Assembly (NCBI GenBank): GCA_003136575.1
Contig: PLEX01000097.1
Coordinates: 29,192 to 69,010, forward strand
Direction of reading: 5' to 3'
DNA: 39,819 bases
From: Bryobacterales bacterium
Lineage (GTDB): Bacteria > Acidobacteriota > Terriglobia > Bryobacterales > Bryobacteraceae
Shown here piece after piece: positions 18,318-25,586 of the stretch. The notes under the pieces are model-generated. The model searched no databases and had not been told where the DNA came from. It saw only the letters and a program-made list of their open reading frames with translations. The position numbers were made by a program, and so were the translations under genes. Numbering within the stretch: the stretch's first letter is position 1; each line of letters starts with the position of its first letter.

Positions 18318-18375
18318 GCGCGCCGACGGGGAATGCATTGCGCTGGCGCGGGACTCTGGGCGCTTCCGCGCGGAT

Positions 18376-20205
18376 CTACTTTGCCGAGAAGGCGAGCAGG
18401 ACATTCCCTGGCATGCCGCCCCACTGGCCGTAGCCGGAATTCACAAAAACCATTCCGTCGACAACGACCGGTCCGCCCGCATCCATTGACCCTCCGTGTG
18501 CGGGGTTGCCATTCACCGTCCCGAATTCGCGAGCGGTATCCACGTCCCACACCACTTTGCCGGTCGCGGCGGAGTAAGCACGCAGGTGTCCGTCCAGACA
18601 GCCGGAAAAGACGATACCGGGAATCGCGGTGACGGCTCCCGACTGCGCAGGAGAGCAATCCGTGCGGCCGTCGGCGCATGGCAGCGGCTGCGCGCTCCAT
18701 ACGATCTTGCCGGTGGCCAGATCGAGCGCGTGCAGTCCGCCGCCCTTTTTTGGATCCAGTGCAATGCGGAAACCGCCCGGCGCTTTGGGATCGACGACAC
18801 CGCCGATTCCGACGTCGGAGATCGCCACGTAGATCTTCTCCCCGTCCGCAGCCGAACCCCACTGGCTTCCACCCAACGAACTTCCGGTACCGGCCCTGGC
18901 TTGCCACAACAGTTTCCCGTTTTGATCCGGATCGACCGCGTGCACCATTCCCGACTTCTGAGCGATGACCAGCGCTCGCTTTCCCTGTCCCAGACGGACC
19001 AGTATCGGAGGCTGGCCGAAGTCGAAATCCGGGCCGCCGGCTTCCGGGCAGTTCGTCCGCTGCGGAGTGGAGCAACCGCTGTTGAACGCGTCATTCTCCG
19101 TCAGTTGCTTCGACCACAGCAACTTGCCCGTCTTGAGATCCATGGCGAGAATCGCGTCGCTTGTATTCGTCGGCGGGTCGGAATAGTTGTCGCCGGTGGC
19201 GACGTAGAGCGCGCCGAGTTGCTCGTCGATAGTGGGCGTCGACCAGATGCCCGCGCCCGATGGACCGTGTTGTTGCTTCCCGGCTGCATTCTTGTGGGTT
19301 GGCTTCGCCGGTTCCGGAATTGTGAACGCTTGCCATAGCGTCTTTCCCGTAGCCGCGTCGAGCGCCACTACGCTGCCGCGGAACGTGCAGCATTCGAAAT
19401 TCGGGTCTGGTCCGAGCGCCTCCTCGAACGACGAGAACGCCTGGTAGACCACGCCCTTGTAGACTTGCGGCGCAGCAGTGGCGAGAGAGGCGAAGTGGTC
19501 CACGGGATGAACTTTCCAGATCAGTTCCCCGGACGAGGCGTTCAGCGCGTAGACGTTCGCGCCACTGTCCCCGAAGTAGATCGCAGGCACGCCATTGGCG
19601 TCTCCGAGGGCAACTGCGGAACGGATAGCGGCGTCGGCCTTGAATCCCCATTGTGTGCAGCCGGTATCGCGATCAAGCGAATAGACTGCTCCCGTGAGGC
19701 TGGCTACAAACACGCGATTGCCCACCACGGTCGGCTCGCCCCGCGCCGCTGTGACATCTCCAAGGCTGAATGCCCACTTCAGCTTGAGATTGGGCACTCC
19801 CGATGCCGTGAGGCCGGCGGAAGTTGCATCCTGAAATCGGGAGTTGGAGACGCTGGTGCTCCATCCGTTCCACCGAGGCGAACCCGCGCCGGGCTGAAAC
19901 GTAGCGTCGCCGTGGCACGTCCGATCGAATTTCAGCGCCGCGGTCTGTGTCCCGCCGGTCGGGGCGATGAAGCCCAGCAGCGCGAAGATCTGCGGCGTCG
20001 TGAGTCCCTCCGCCCGAGTCTTCATGGTGCCGCTGGCGAGGGCAATGTAGATGGCTTCTCCGCTCATCGCTTTGATCGCGCCAATCGAGGGCACGCGTTC
20101 GGCAGGCGTATCGTGACACGACGCGCAGCGCTCCTTGTAGATCGCGCCGCCGTCCTGCGCAGACAGAATTTGGATCGTCAATATCAAAAGACACACGTAT
20201 CGCAT
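18376..20205 (-). CDS. Cytochrome c-PQQ beta-propeller fusion (PVA-dehydrogenase-like)
   Basis: 609 residues with a short signal peptide (1-16). A cytochrome c domain follows with heme site C27-A-S-C30-H31 and possible axial Met61. From about residue 110 on is an eight-bladed PQQ-type propeller with repeats such as GAVYSLDRDTGCTQWGF and ILAMDLKTGKLLWSK. Adjacent C272-C273 in FECC resemble the vicinal disulfide that packs on PQQ in quinoprotein alcohol dehydrogenases, and the arrangement heme-first then propeller resembles polyvinyl-alcohol dehydrogenase. It would oxidise an alcohol in the periplasm and pass electrons to its own heme. The start has AAAGGAAA upstream. The substrate is unknown, and no PQQ biosynthesis gene is present here. 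Confidence 0.88.
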   Translation of the reverse strand: MRYVCLLILTIQILSAQDGGAIYKERCASCHDTPAERVPSIGAIKAMSGEAIYIALASGTMKTRAEGLTTPQIFALLGFIAPTGGTQTAALKFDRTCHGDATFQPGAGSPRWNGWSTSVSNSRFQDATSAGLTASGVPNLKLKWAFSLGDVTAARGEPTVVGNRVFVASLTGAVYSLDRDTGCTQWGFKADAAIRSAVALGDANGVPAIYFGDSGANVYALNASSGELIWKVHPVDHFASLATAAPQVYKGVVYQAFSSFEEALGPDPNFECCTFRGSVVALDAATGKTLWQAFTIPEPAKPTHKNAAGKQQHGPSGAGIWSTPTIDEQLGALYVATGDNYSDPPTNTSDAILAMDLKTGKLLWSKQLTENDAFNSGCSTPQRTNCPEAGGPDFDFGQPPILVRLGQGKRALVIAQKSGMVHAVDPDQNGKLLWQARAGTGSSLGGSQWGSAADGEKIYVAISDVGIGGVVDPKAPGGFRIALDPKKGGGLHALDLATGKIVWSAQPLPCADGRTDCSPAQSGAVTAIPGIVFSGCLDGHLRAYSAATGKVVWDVDTAREFGTVNGNPAHGGSMDAGGPVVVDGMVFVNSGYGQWGGMPGNVLLAFSAK

Positions 20206-20251
20206 AGCATTTCCTTTCGGGTTTCTTACAGCGGTTTTTGGGGCGGGATTT

Positions 20252-20926
20252 CTAGACGAATTCCCGTTTTCGCGATTGCAGGTAAAAGGTAATCGCCAGG
20301 ATCAGCCCGGCTGCGGCGGCCTCTCCGGCCAGGACGGTCAGCACCCGAGCGCTCCACACGGGCACCGGGCTATTCAGGTCGCGATTGATCGCCGGGTCGC
20401 GAATGAGGAAGTACTGGAGCAGTCCGTACGACGAATTGCAGGCGATGCTGGCGGCCACCGTCCAACCTTCCGATTCGCCTATCAGCGCGGTTCCCGCGAT
20501 CATGCAAAACCCAACCAGCGGGAAGCCAAACAAAATGATGGTCAGCGGAATGATGCCGTTCGGAATATCGTGCCGGCTCAGGACCAGGGTCGATCCCGCG
20601 ACGGCCATCGCCGCCCACGGGATCAGAAACATGCCGACGGTCGAAACCATTTTCGCCAACGCATACTGCGTAGCCGATACCGGAAGGCTCATGAGGAAGA
20701 CGGCGGTCTGTTTCTTTCGCTCATTGATCACGTTCGAGACCGGTAACATGCTTCCCAGCACAAATAAGGAGACGAAGTACCAGATGGCGCCAACGAGGAA
20801 GGCCGTCTCGCTCTTCAGTTGAATCACGCCCAGCGCAACGCCACCCGCCGCCAGCGAGATCAATATGAGCCTGCGGTGCAGCTGCCAGTCTTTCAGAATC
20901 AGAGTTCGTACCACCGAGCCGTTCAT
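20252..20926 (-). CDS. ABC-2 type permease of a YtrA-controlled transporter
   Basis: 224 residues with six predicted membrane helices, starting MNGSVVRTLILKDWQLHRR. After helix 2 the charged NVINERKKQTAVFLMSLPVS segment is typical of ABC-2 permeases with small exporter or lantibiotic/lipid-related roles. The ATG at 20926 overlaps the stop of the ATPase gene by four bases (20923-20926), so the two are translationally coupled. It ends in the basic tail QSRKREFV. Substrate is unknown. Such GntR-ATPase-permease sets are often induced by cell-wall antibiotics. Confidence 0.85.
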   Translation of the reverse strand: MNGSVVRTLILKDWQLHRRLILISLAAGGVALGVIQLKSETAFLVGAIWYFVSLFVLGSMLPVSNVINERKKQTAVFLMSLPVSATQYALAKMVSTVGMFLIPWAAMAVAGSTLVLSRHDIPNGIIPLTIILFGFPLVGFCMIAGTALIGESEGWTVAASIACNSSYGLLQYFLIRDPAINRDLNSPVPVWSARVLTVLAGEAAAAGLILAITFYLQSRKREFV

Positions 20927-21819
20927 GCCCCCACCTCCTCGCGACTGTGTTCCACGTTGGCAATAAAGATCTCTTCGAGCGTCATCGTGTCGATCGACTG
21001 CACCCTCGCACCCTGGCTCTCGTAGGCATTCGCCATGCCGGGCGCGAATGCATTGGCGGTGGCGACCGCCAATCGTCCGTTCTGCCGGAACTGAATGATT
21101 CCGGGAAGATCTGGAAGGGTGGTTCCGGCAGGCACTTCCAGCCGCAGACGCCGCCAGCGGTCGAGATACGCCTCTTTGTCCATGCAGTCGATAATGCGGC
21201 CACGGTCGATAAACGCGATCTGGTCGGATATCTGCTCCACATCCTGCGTGTTGTGAGAGGAAAACAGTACGCTGCGGCCATCGTCGTTCATCACCGCCGT
21301 GAGTTCCCTTAATATCTCGTGCCGCGCCACGGGGTCGAGTCCGGTGGTCGGTTCGTCCAGCACCAGCAACCGGGGACGGCGAGCCAACACCAACAGCAAC
21401 GTCGCCTTGACCCGCTGGCCATGCGACAACCCCTTGATCTTCTGTTCCGCCCTCAGTCCAAATCTCTTGAGCAGCAGTTGCGCATACGTCGCGTCCCATC
21501 CCGGATAGATGGACCGGATGAAATTCATATGCCATTCGAGCGTCATCCCTTCGTATAGCCGCATGTCTTCCGATGCGAAGCCGATGTCCCACTTGGCGGC
21601 GACCTGCTCCTCGGGCATGCGGCGTCCGAGGACTCGCACTTCGCCGTGGTCCTGCTGAACCAGTCCCAGAAGAATACGTATCGTGGTCGACTTCCCCGCG
21701 CCGTTGGGCCCGATCAGTCCCATAATCTGGCCGTGCGGCAGTTCAAGGTGAATATTGTCGAGGGTGAACCAGGGATACTTTTTCCCCACGCCCCTGAGTT
21801 CGATGGCGAAATCGCTCAT
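20923..21819 (-). CDS. ABC transporter ATPase (YtrA-type operon)
   Basis: 298 residues. Walker A GPNGAGKS is at 37-44, the signature is LSHGQ (131-135; His replaces the usual Gly), Walker B is LLVLDE (151-156), and SSHN follows as the switch region. After about residue 215 there is a C-terminal domain typical of ABC-2 exporters. The ATG at 21819 overlaps the regulator's stop (21816-21819), and the permease start overlaps this stop, so the three genes are one operon. It would power the export by the adjacent permease. Confidence 0.92.
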   Translation of the reverse strand: MSDFAIELRGVGKKYPWFTLDNIHLELPHGQIMGLIGPNGAGKSTTIRILLGLVQQDHGEVRVLGRRMPEEQVAAKWDIGFASEDMRLYEGMTLEWHMNFIRSIYPGWDATYAQLLLKRFGLRAEQKIKGLSHGQRVKATLLLVLARRPRLLVLDEPTTGLDPVARHEILRELTAVMNDDGRSVLFSSHNTQDVEQISDQIAFIDRGRIIDCMDKEAYLDRWRRLRLEVPAGTTLPDLPGIIQFRQNGRLAVATANAFAPGMANAYESQGARVQSIDTMTLEEIFIANVEHSREEVGA

Positions 21820-22217
21820 ATCCGTTCCTCCTCTTTCTCCACGCGACGGTCGCCGGTCTCGCGAAGCCGGGCTTGCAGATCTTTGGGACGAATGCCCAGC
21901 AGATCCGCCAGCCGGACGGCCTGCTCCAGATGCTTCTCCAGTTCCTGTTCCTGCAGGCGGATTCCAAGACCGGGACTCGAAGACACGTGCGACCCCTTTC
22001 CTTGCTGCGTTACAATTACGCCCTCGCGTTCGAGTTCGAGATACGCCCGCTTGACGGTAATCACGCTGACCTGCAGGTCCACCGCGAGTTGACGGATGGA
22101 AGGGATGGCCCGACCTTCGGTCCAATCGCCAACCGCAACGCGTTGTTTCACCTGCTCCATGATCTGCAGGTAGATGGGCCGCTTGTCGGATTGCGAGATG
22201 ATGAAGCCGCTTTCCAT
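21816..22217 (-). CDS. GntR-family regulator, YtrA subfamily
   Basis: 133 residues. The N-terminal winged helix-turn-helix (about 14-78: PIYLQIMEQVKQRV, then IPSIRQLAVDLQVSVITVKRAYLELEREG) is followed by a short coiled-coil dimerisation tail (LQEQELEKHLEQAVRLADLLG). There is no ligand-binding domain, as usual for the YtrA subfamily, which represses its own operon of ABC genes. The ATG at 22217 lies 12 nt from a near-consensus -10, with no Shine-Dalgarno. Its promoter contains a palindromic AT-rich site, consistent with autoregulation. The gene overlaps the ATPase gene by four bases. Confidence 0.92.
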   Translation of the reverse strand: MESGFIISQSDKRPIYLQIMEQVKQRVAVGDWTEGRAIPSIRQLAVDLQVSVITVKRAYLELEREGVIVTQQGKGSHVSSSPGLGIRLQEQELEKHLEQAVRLADLLGIRPKDLQARLRETGDRRVEKEEERI

Positions 22218-22259
22218 CTGTATATACTCAGTATACTAGGTGGTGGGAGTGTGAGTCAA
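22218..22259 (-). promoter_or_regulatory. Promoter and probable operator of the YtrA-ABC operon
   Basis: On the minus strand TTGACT (22254-22259) is separated by 18 bp from TATACT (22230-22235), a near-consensus sigma70 promoter. AGTATACTGAGTATATAC overlaps the -10 and carries imperfect repeated and inverted TATAC units, a good candidate for GntR binding. Transcription would begin about five bases before the ATG at 22217, implying a nearly leaderless mRNA. Confidence 0.7.
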
Positions 22260-22732
22260 GAGGAACCCTTGAATTCTGTGTTTTGTTGAGCGCTCTGTGG
22301 AATGGAGCGGCGCTCGCCTTGGGCGTTTCCTTGGCCTGAATGCCACACGGGCTTCGATGTGGCTGTGGGGAGCTTGGACGACGGGCTACCGCCTGGGCGG
22401 GACGCGATCGTCTTGTAAAAATATATGCGCTGACTTAATGTGGGTTGCCCTTTTGCCACGGGGTGTCGAGAGCCCGGAGCCCGTTCCAAATTGTGGGCGT
22501 TCCTGAGGAACTCGCAAATACTGCGCCGTCGATCGTGATCCATCGACTCATTTTCAGTGAAATCCAATGATCTCTGTAGGTTTTGAGATGTATCGCGAAT
22601 CCCGTGCCGCCAACAGCTAGGCTGTGACATTTGGAGCAGATTCGCCTGTTTGATCGCACCAGAAACGGCACACCGCCTGCGTCATCGTGCGCGGTTGACA
22701 CTTCGCGCCCGAACTCCGTCTCATCCATGAAG
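22260..22732. other. 473-bp region with an unidentified coding remnant
   Basis: An open frame on the minus strand (to a stop at 22435) continues from the transposase remnant but no longer matches it. It contains a CSKCH heme-type motif and ends in GLRALDTPWQKGNPH. It might be the tail of an unrelated gene joined by rearrangement. I do not recognise it. The remainder, 22260-22434, holds nothing I can support. Confidence 0.3.
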
Positions 22733-23382
22733 GAGAAAAAATGCGCCGCTCGGTCGCTGTAAAGCGAACAGAACACTCCGCGCGTTCTAACCACCTCGCA
22801 CCGTGCGCCCAGAATGCTGCGCGTGGATTCCGCTTCCACCAACTGCGGATAATAGATCCCGCTGGTGGCGTCGTACAGCATCACGATCAGTTCGTACTTC
22901 GGCCCGTCTCCGAACCAGTCGTGCTTGCTGGCGTCGATGTGCGGCATCATCCCCGGCATCGGCCTTCCCGGCCGCCTCCGGCGATGCGTCCCGCGCCTCT
23001 TCCTACCTCCACCAGTCCGGCTTCCTGAAGCGCCGTTTCCACCAATGTATAGCCTTGGCTGATCCCGTGTTCCGACTTCAGTTGGTCGTGGAAATGCTGT
23101 TCTCCCGCTCCAACTGCAGCACCTGCTCGGGCACTTTCACGGGAGTGCGCTTCGGACTCGGACCCTCTTGCAGTGGTCGCACAATCCGCTGTAGCCGTGT
23201 TCTTCGGATCGCTCACGCCAGCGCCGCGTCGTCCGGTCCGTTATCCCGACGGTCTCGGCCGCCTCCCACCACTTCAGCTTGCTTCCTCTATCTTCATCTT
23301 CCGCTCCGCTTCCCAAACCCGCATCTGTTCTGGCATCGATCCCATACCAGTCATATGCCCGGACCGTCTCCTGGGCGGACAT
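22733..23382 (-). pseudogene. Broken ISNCY-family transposase
   Basis: Three frames on the minus strand together rebuild most of an ISNCY transposase. KLKWWEAAETVGITDRTTRRW (HTH, residues about 35-55 of the N-terminal piece) is followed in another frame by EQHFHDQLKSEHGISQGYTLV and ALQEAGLVEVG. One base over comes RRRRPGRPMPGMMPHIDASKHDW..., then ELIVMLYDATSGIYYPQLVEAESTRS and GVFCSLYSDRAAHFF, which carry DDE-type Asp residues. After HFF the family sequence (usually TPKAGEKVD) is replaced by unrelated sequence near 22733. There are at least two frameshifts and the C-terminal third is missing, so it is inactive. Confidence 0.8.
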
Positions 23383-23439
23383 TTCACTTGCTACCGATAG
23401 GCGCAGGCGCTGGTTGGAATCCGCTGGCCCGAATCGGGG

Positions 23440-23445
23440 TATACT
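23440..23445 (+). promoter_or_regulatory. -10 hexamer just upstream of the isomerase gene
   Basis: TATACT ends 10 nt before the ATG at 23456, and the gap GCAAATCATC has no ribosome site. TTGGAA at 23414-23419 is 20 bp upstream, so the -35 is poor. A near-leaderless transcript is likely. Confidence 0.4.
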
Positions 23446-23455
23446 GCAAATCATC

Positions 23456-24340
23456 ATGAATCGTCGCCGTCTGCTGACCACTCTCGCCGCTTTGCCCGTG
23501 GCATCCACTCTCAGGGCGCAGTCCGTCGCGACGAGCGCGCCATCGAAACCTGTGGCCCGCCTGAAGTCTGGTTTGGTCGCATACTCGTATCGCACGGCGC
23601 TCGCCGCGAAGACGATGACTTATGAAGACATCATTCACAGGGCTTCGGATTGGGGCCTCGATGGTGTCGACATGACCGTCTATTGGTTTCCCGACACGTC
23701 GGACAAGTACCTGGCCGGTCTCAGGCGAACGGCTCAGCGCTGCGGCATTCAGCTTTACAACACCGGGGCGCGTGTGCAATTGTGCCAGCCGACGAAGGAG
23801 TTGCAGGACGCGCAGGTTGGGGCCATTAAGAAGTGGGTGGATGTGGCGGACCGGCTCGGGTCGAGCCACGTTCGGGTTTTCGGCGGAGCCATTCCGAAGG
23901 GCGCGACGCAGGATCAGGCGCTGGCGTGGGCCGTGGAAGTGATGAAGCGCGGCGCGGAGTATTCGGGCACCAAGGGCATCACGCTCGGCGTGGAAGACGA
24001 TGGAGGTCTGTCGGCAACGGCCGAGCCGACGATCGCCATCGCGAAACAGACCGAATCGCCGTGGGCGGGCGTGAATGCCGATTCCGGAAATCCACCTAAG
24101 AACGGCTACGCGCAGTTTGAAATGATGCTGCCGTATGCCACCAGCATTCACTTCAAGACGGAAGTGAAGGACGAGAACGGGAAGGCGGTGAAAGCCGACT
24201 GGCCGAAGATGCTGACGACGATCGCGAAGTCGGGTTACCGTGGTTTCGTGGGGCTGGAATACGAGAGCGATAAAGCCGACGCGGAAGTGCCGGGCCTGTG
24301 CGCGGAGCTGCGGTCGCTGATCTGGAAGATGTCGGCGTAG
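23456..24340 (+). CDS. Exported sugar phosphate isomerase/epimerase-like TIM-barrel protein
   Basis: 294 residues. The N-terminus MNRRRLLTTLAALPVASTLRA is a twin-arginine-type signal peptide. The body is an AP-endonuclease-2/xylose-isomerase-like TIM barrel: SDWGLDGVDMTVYWFPD, RVFGGAIPKGATQDQ, LGVEDDGGLSATAEPT, NADSGNPP, SIHFKTEV, and GLEYESD near the end, with acidic and His residues expected to bind a divalent metal. Such proteins act on sugars outside or in the envelope of many Acidobacteriota and Planctomycetota, but substrates are rarely known. The stop is 2 nt before the start of the TfoX-like gene. Confidence 0.85.
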   Translation: MNRRRLLTTLAALPVASTLRAQSVATSAPSKPVARLKSGLVAYSYRTALAAKTMTYEDIIHRASDWGLDGVDMTVYWFPDTSDKYLAGLRRTAQRCGIQLYNTGARVQLCQPTKELQDAQVGAIKKWVDVADRLGSSHVRVFGGAIPKGATQDQALAWAVEVMKRGAEYSGTKGITLGVEDDGGLSATAEPTIAIAKQTESPWAGVNADSGNPPKNGYAQFEMMLPYATSIHFKTEVKDENGKAVKADWPKMLTTIAKSGYRGFVGLEYESDKADAEVPGLCAELRSLIWKMSA

Positions 24341-24342
24341 TT

Positions 24343-24702
24343 ATGGCTGAGACATCCGGCAAGCTGGAATTGTACGAGAAGCTGGTCGCGAGCATTCCGG
24401 GCGTGGAGCGGAAGGGCGCGACGGTGCCGTACACCTCGCTGAACGGCCACATGTTCAGTTACCTGAGCAAAGAAGGAAAGCTGGCGTTGAGGCTCCCGGC
24501 GGAGGTACGGGAAGCGTTCCTGAAAAAGTACAAGACGCGTCTGTGCGAGGCGTATGGAGTCGTTCAGCCGGAGTACGTCGAGGTTCCGGATTCGTTGCTC
24601 GCGGCGACGAGCGAGTTGAAGAAGTACTTCAATTCCAGTTATGAGTATGTGAGTAAGCTTAAGCCGAAGCCGACGAAAAGGCCGAGGACAAAGAAAACCT
24701 GA
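24343..24702 (+). CDS. TfoX N-terminal domain-like small protein
   Basis: 119 residues, predicted soluble. LELYEKLVASIPGVERKGATVPYTSLNGHMFSYL, then KLALRLPAEVREAFLKKY and VEVPDSLLAATSELKKYFNSSYEYV, follow the alpha/beta pattern of the TfoX/MmcQ-like fold found in many small proteins of unknown role (they are not all competence regulators). It ends in a basic tail, KPKPTKRPRTKKT. It begins 2 nt after the isomerase stop, so the two are probably cotranscribed. An in-frame upstream ATG at 24298 lies inside the isomerase gene and was not used. Confidence 0.7.
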   Translation: MAETSGKLELYEKLVASIPGVERKGATVPYTSLNGHMFSYLSKEGKLALRLPAEVREAFLKKYKTRLCEAYGVVQPEYVEVPDSLLAATSELKKYFNSSYEYVSKLKPKPTKRPRTKKT

Positions 24703-24919
24703 CGCCCGCCGAGGTAACCAGCCGCCTCCCGTCTTGCTTGCGGCCGCCACGAACCAATGACTGCCGCGATTACCGATTACCTTAGATGCCCGGCCCATGG
24801 CCGTAGTTGTGACCCTAACGTCTAATCAAACCCGTGGGAAAACTGGCGCCTGCGCAGATAGATGAATACTTCGACAATCATCACCGTACCGAATACGGAT
24901 CCTGCTCGCGCACTATCGG

Positions 24920-25306
24920 ATGACCCGTGAGTCTTGGACGGGCGATCCAGGCAGGCTGGATGCGCGCTTCGTGGCGGGGCTGGTCACCACCAGGCTATTT
25001 CTAAACGTGCTTGGAATCAACAGGGACAAAACTGGTCCGGCACTGTCGTGCCACATACCTCATCCCGATGACGTTACCGCCGACGACCTGGGAGGTCTAC
25101 TTATTGATCCGGCAACGCTTCCGGCGCGCGAACGGCAGTTGTTCCTCGATTTCCTGAAGATGGCAGACAAGGCAGCTGCACATTTCACGGTCCCTATTAC
25201 CCACGATTGGACCAAGACTCATGACGTGGTTCTCCGGGTGCATCATCATCTAAAGGTCTGCCTCTACGACTACACTGGCAGGACGCTTCGGGACGCTACG
25301 CCTTAG
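24920..25306 (+). CDS. Hypothetical protein
   Basis: 128 residues without a domain I recognise, predicted soluble and cytoplasmic. It has a hydrophobic helix near FVAGLVTTRLFLNVLGI and a His-rich LRVHHHLKVCLYDYTG near the end. No ribosome site precedes the ATG, and the frame stays open upstream, so the start is uncertain. The amino-acid composition looks protein-like, but no neighbour suggests a function. Confidence 0.45.
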   Translation: MTRESWTGDPGRLDARFVAGLVTTRLFLNVLGINRDKTGPALSCHIPHPDDVTADDLGGLLIDPATLPARERQLFLDFLKMADKAAAHFTVPITHDWTKTHDVVLRVHHHLKVCLYDYTGRTLRDATP

Positions 25307-25586
25307 TCAAGATGTGGACGGAACCTTTGAGACATCTCGGGAACTTTTTGCGTAATCCCCGATCATCGGAAGCTGCGTGACCTCCGGGCGCTTCACCTTG
25401 GAATGTAGCCCAAGCCCTCAGCCCGATTGGAAGCACTTGCGTGCCGACTCTGTAGCGCCCGAGCCATCTCGGGCGAGTTCGTCATCATCTACGATTCCGG
25501 CGTATTCTACGCCCAGGCAATCGCGCTCAACGAATTGCTGTGGCGGAACGAGATAACGGCTTCCCGCGTCCCTGCGTGCGGACCCC
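25307..25586. other. 280-bp intergenic region
   Basis: It lies between the hypothetical gene and the leftward permease-amidohydrolase gene. Short frames only, without any recognised domain. No terminator hairpin was found. Confidence 0.4.

Noticed and set aside
22741..23028. A 95-codon plus-strand frame with AAGGAG before ATG, opposite the ISNCY remnant
   Set aside because: The ribosome-like sequence is the complement of the transposase HFF codons and adjacent sequence. The protein has no recognisable features, so it looks like coincidence.
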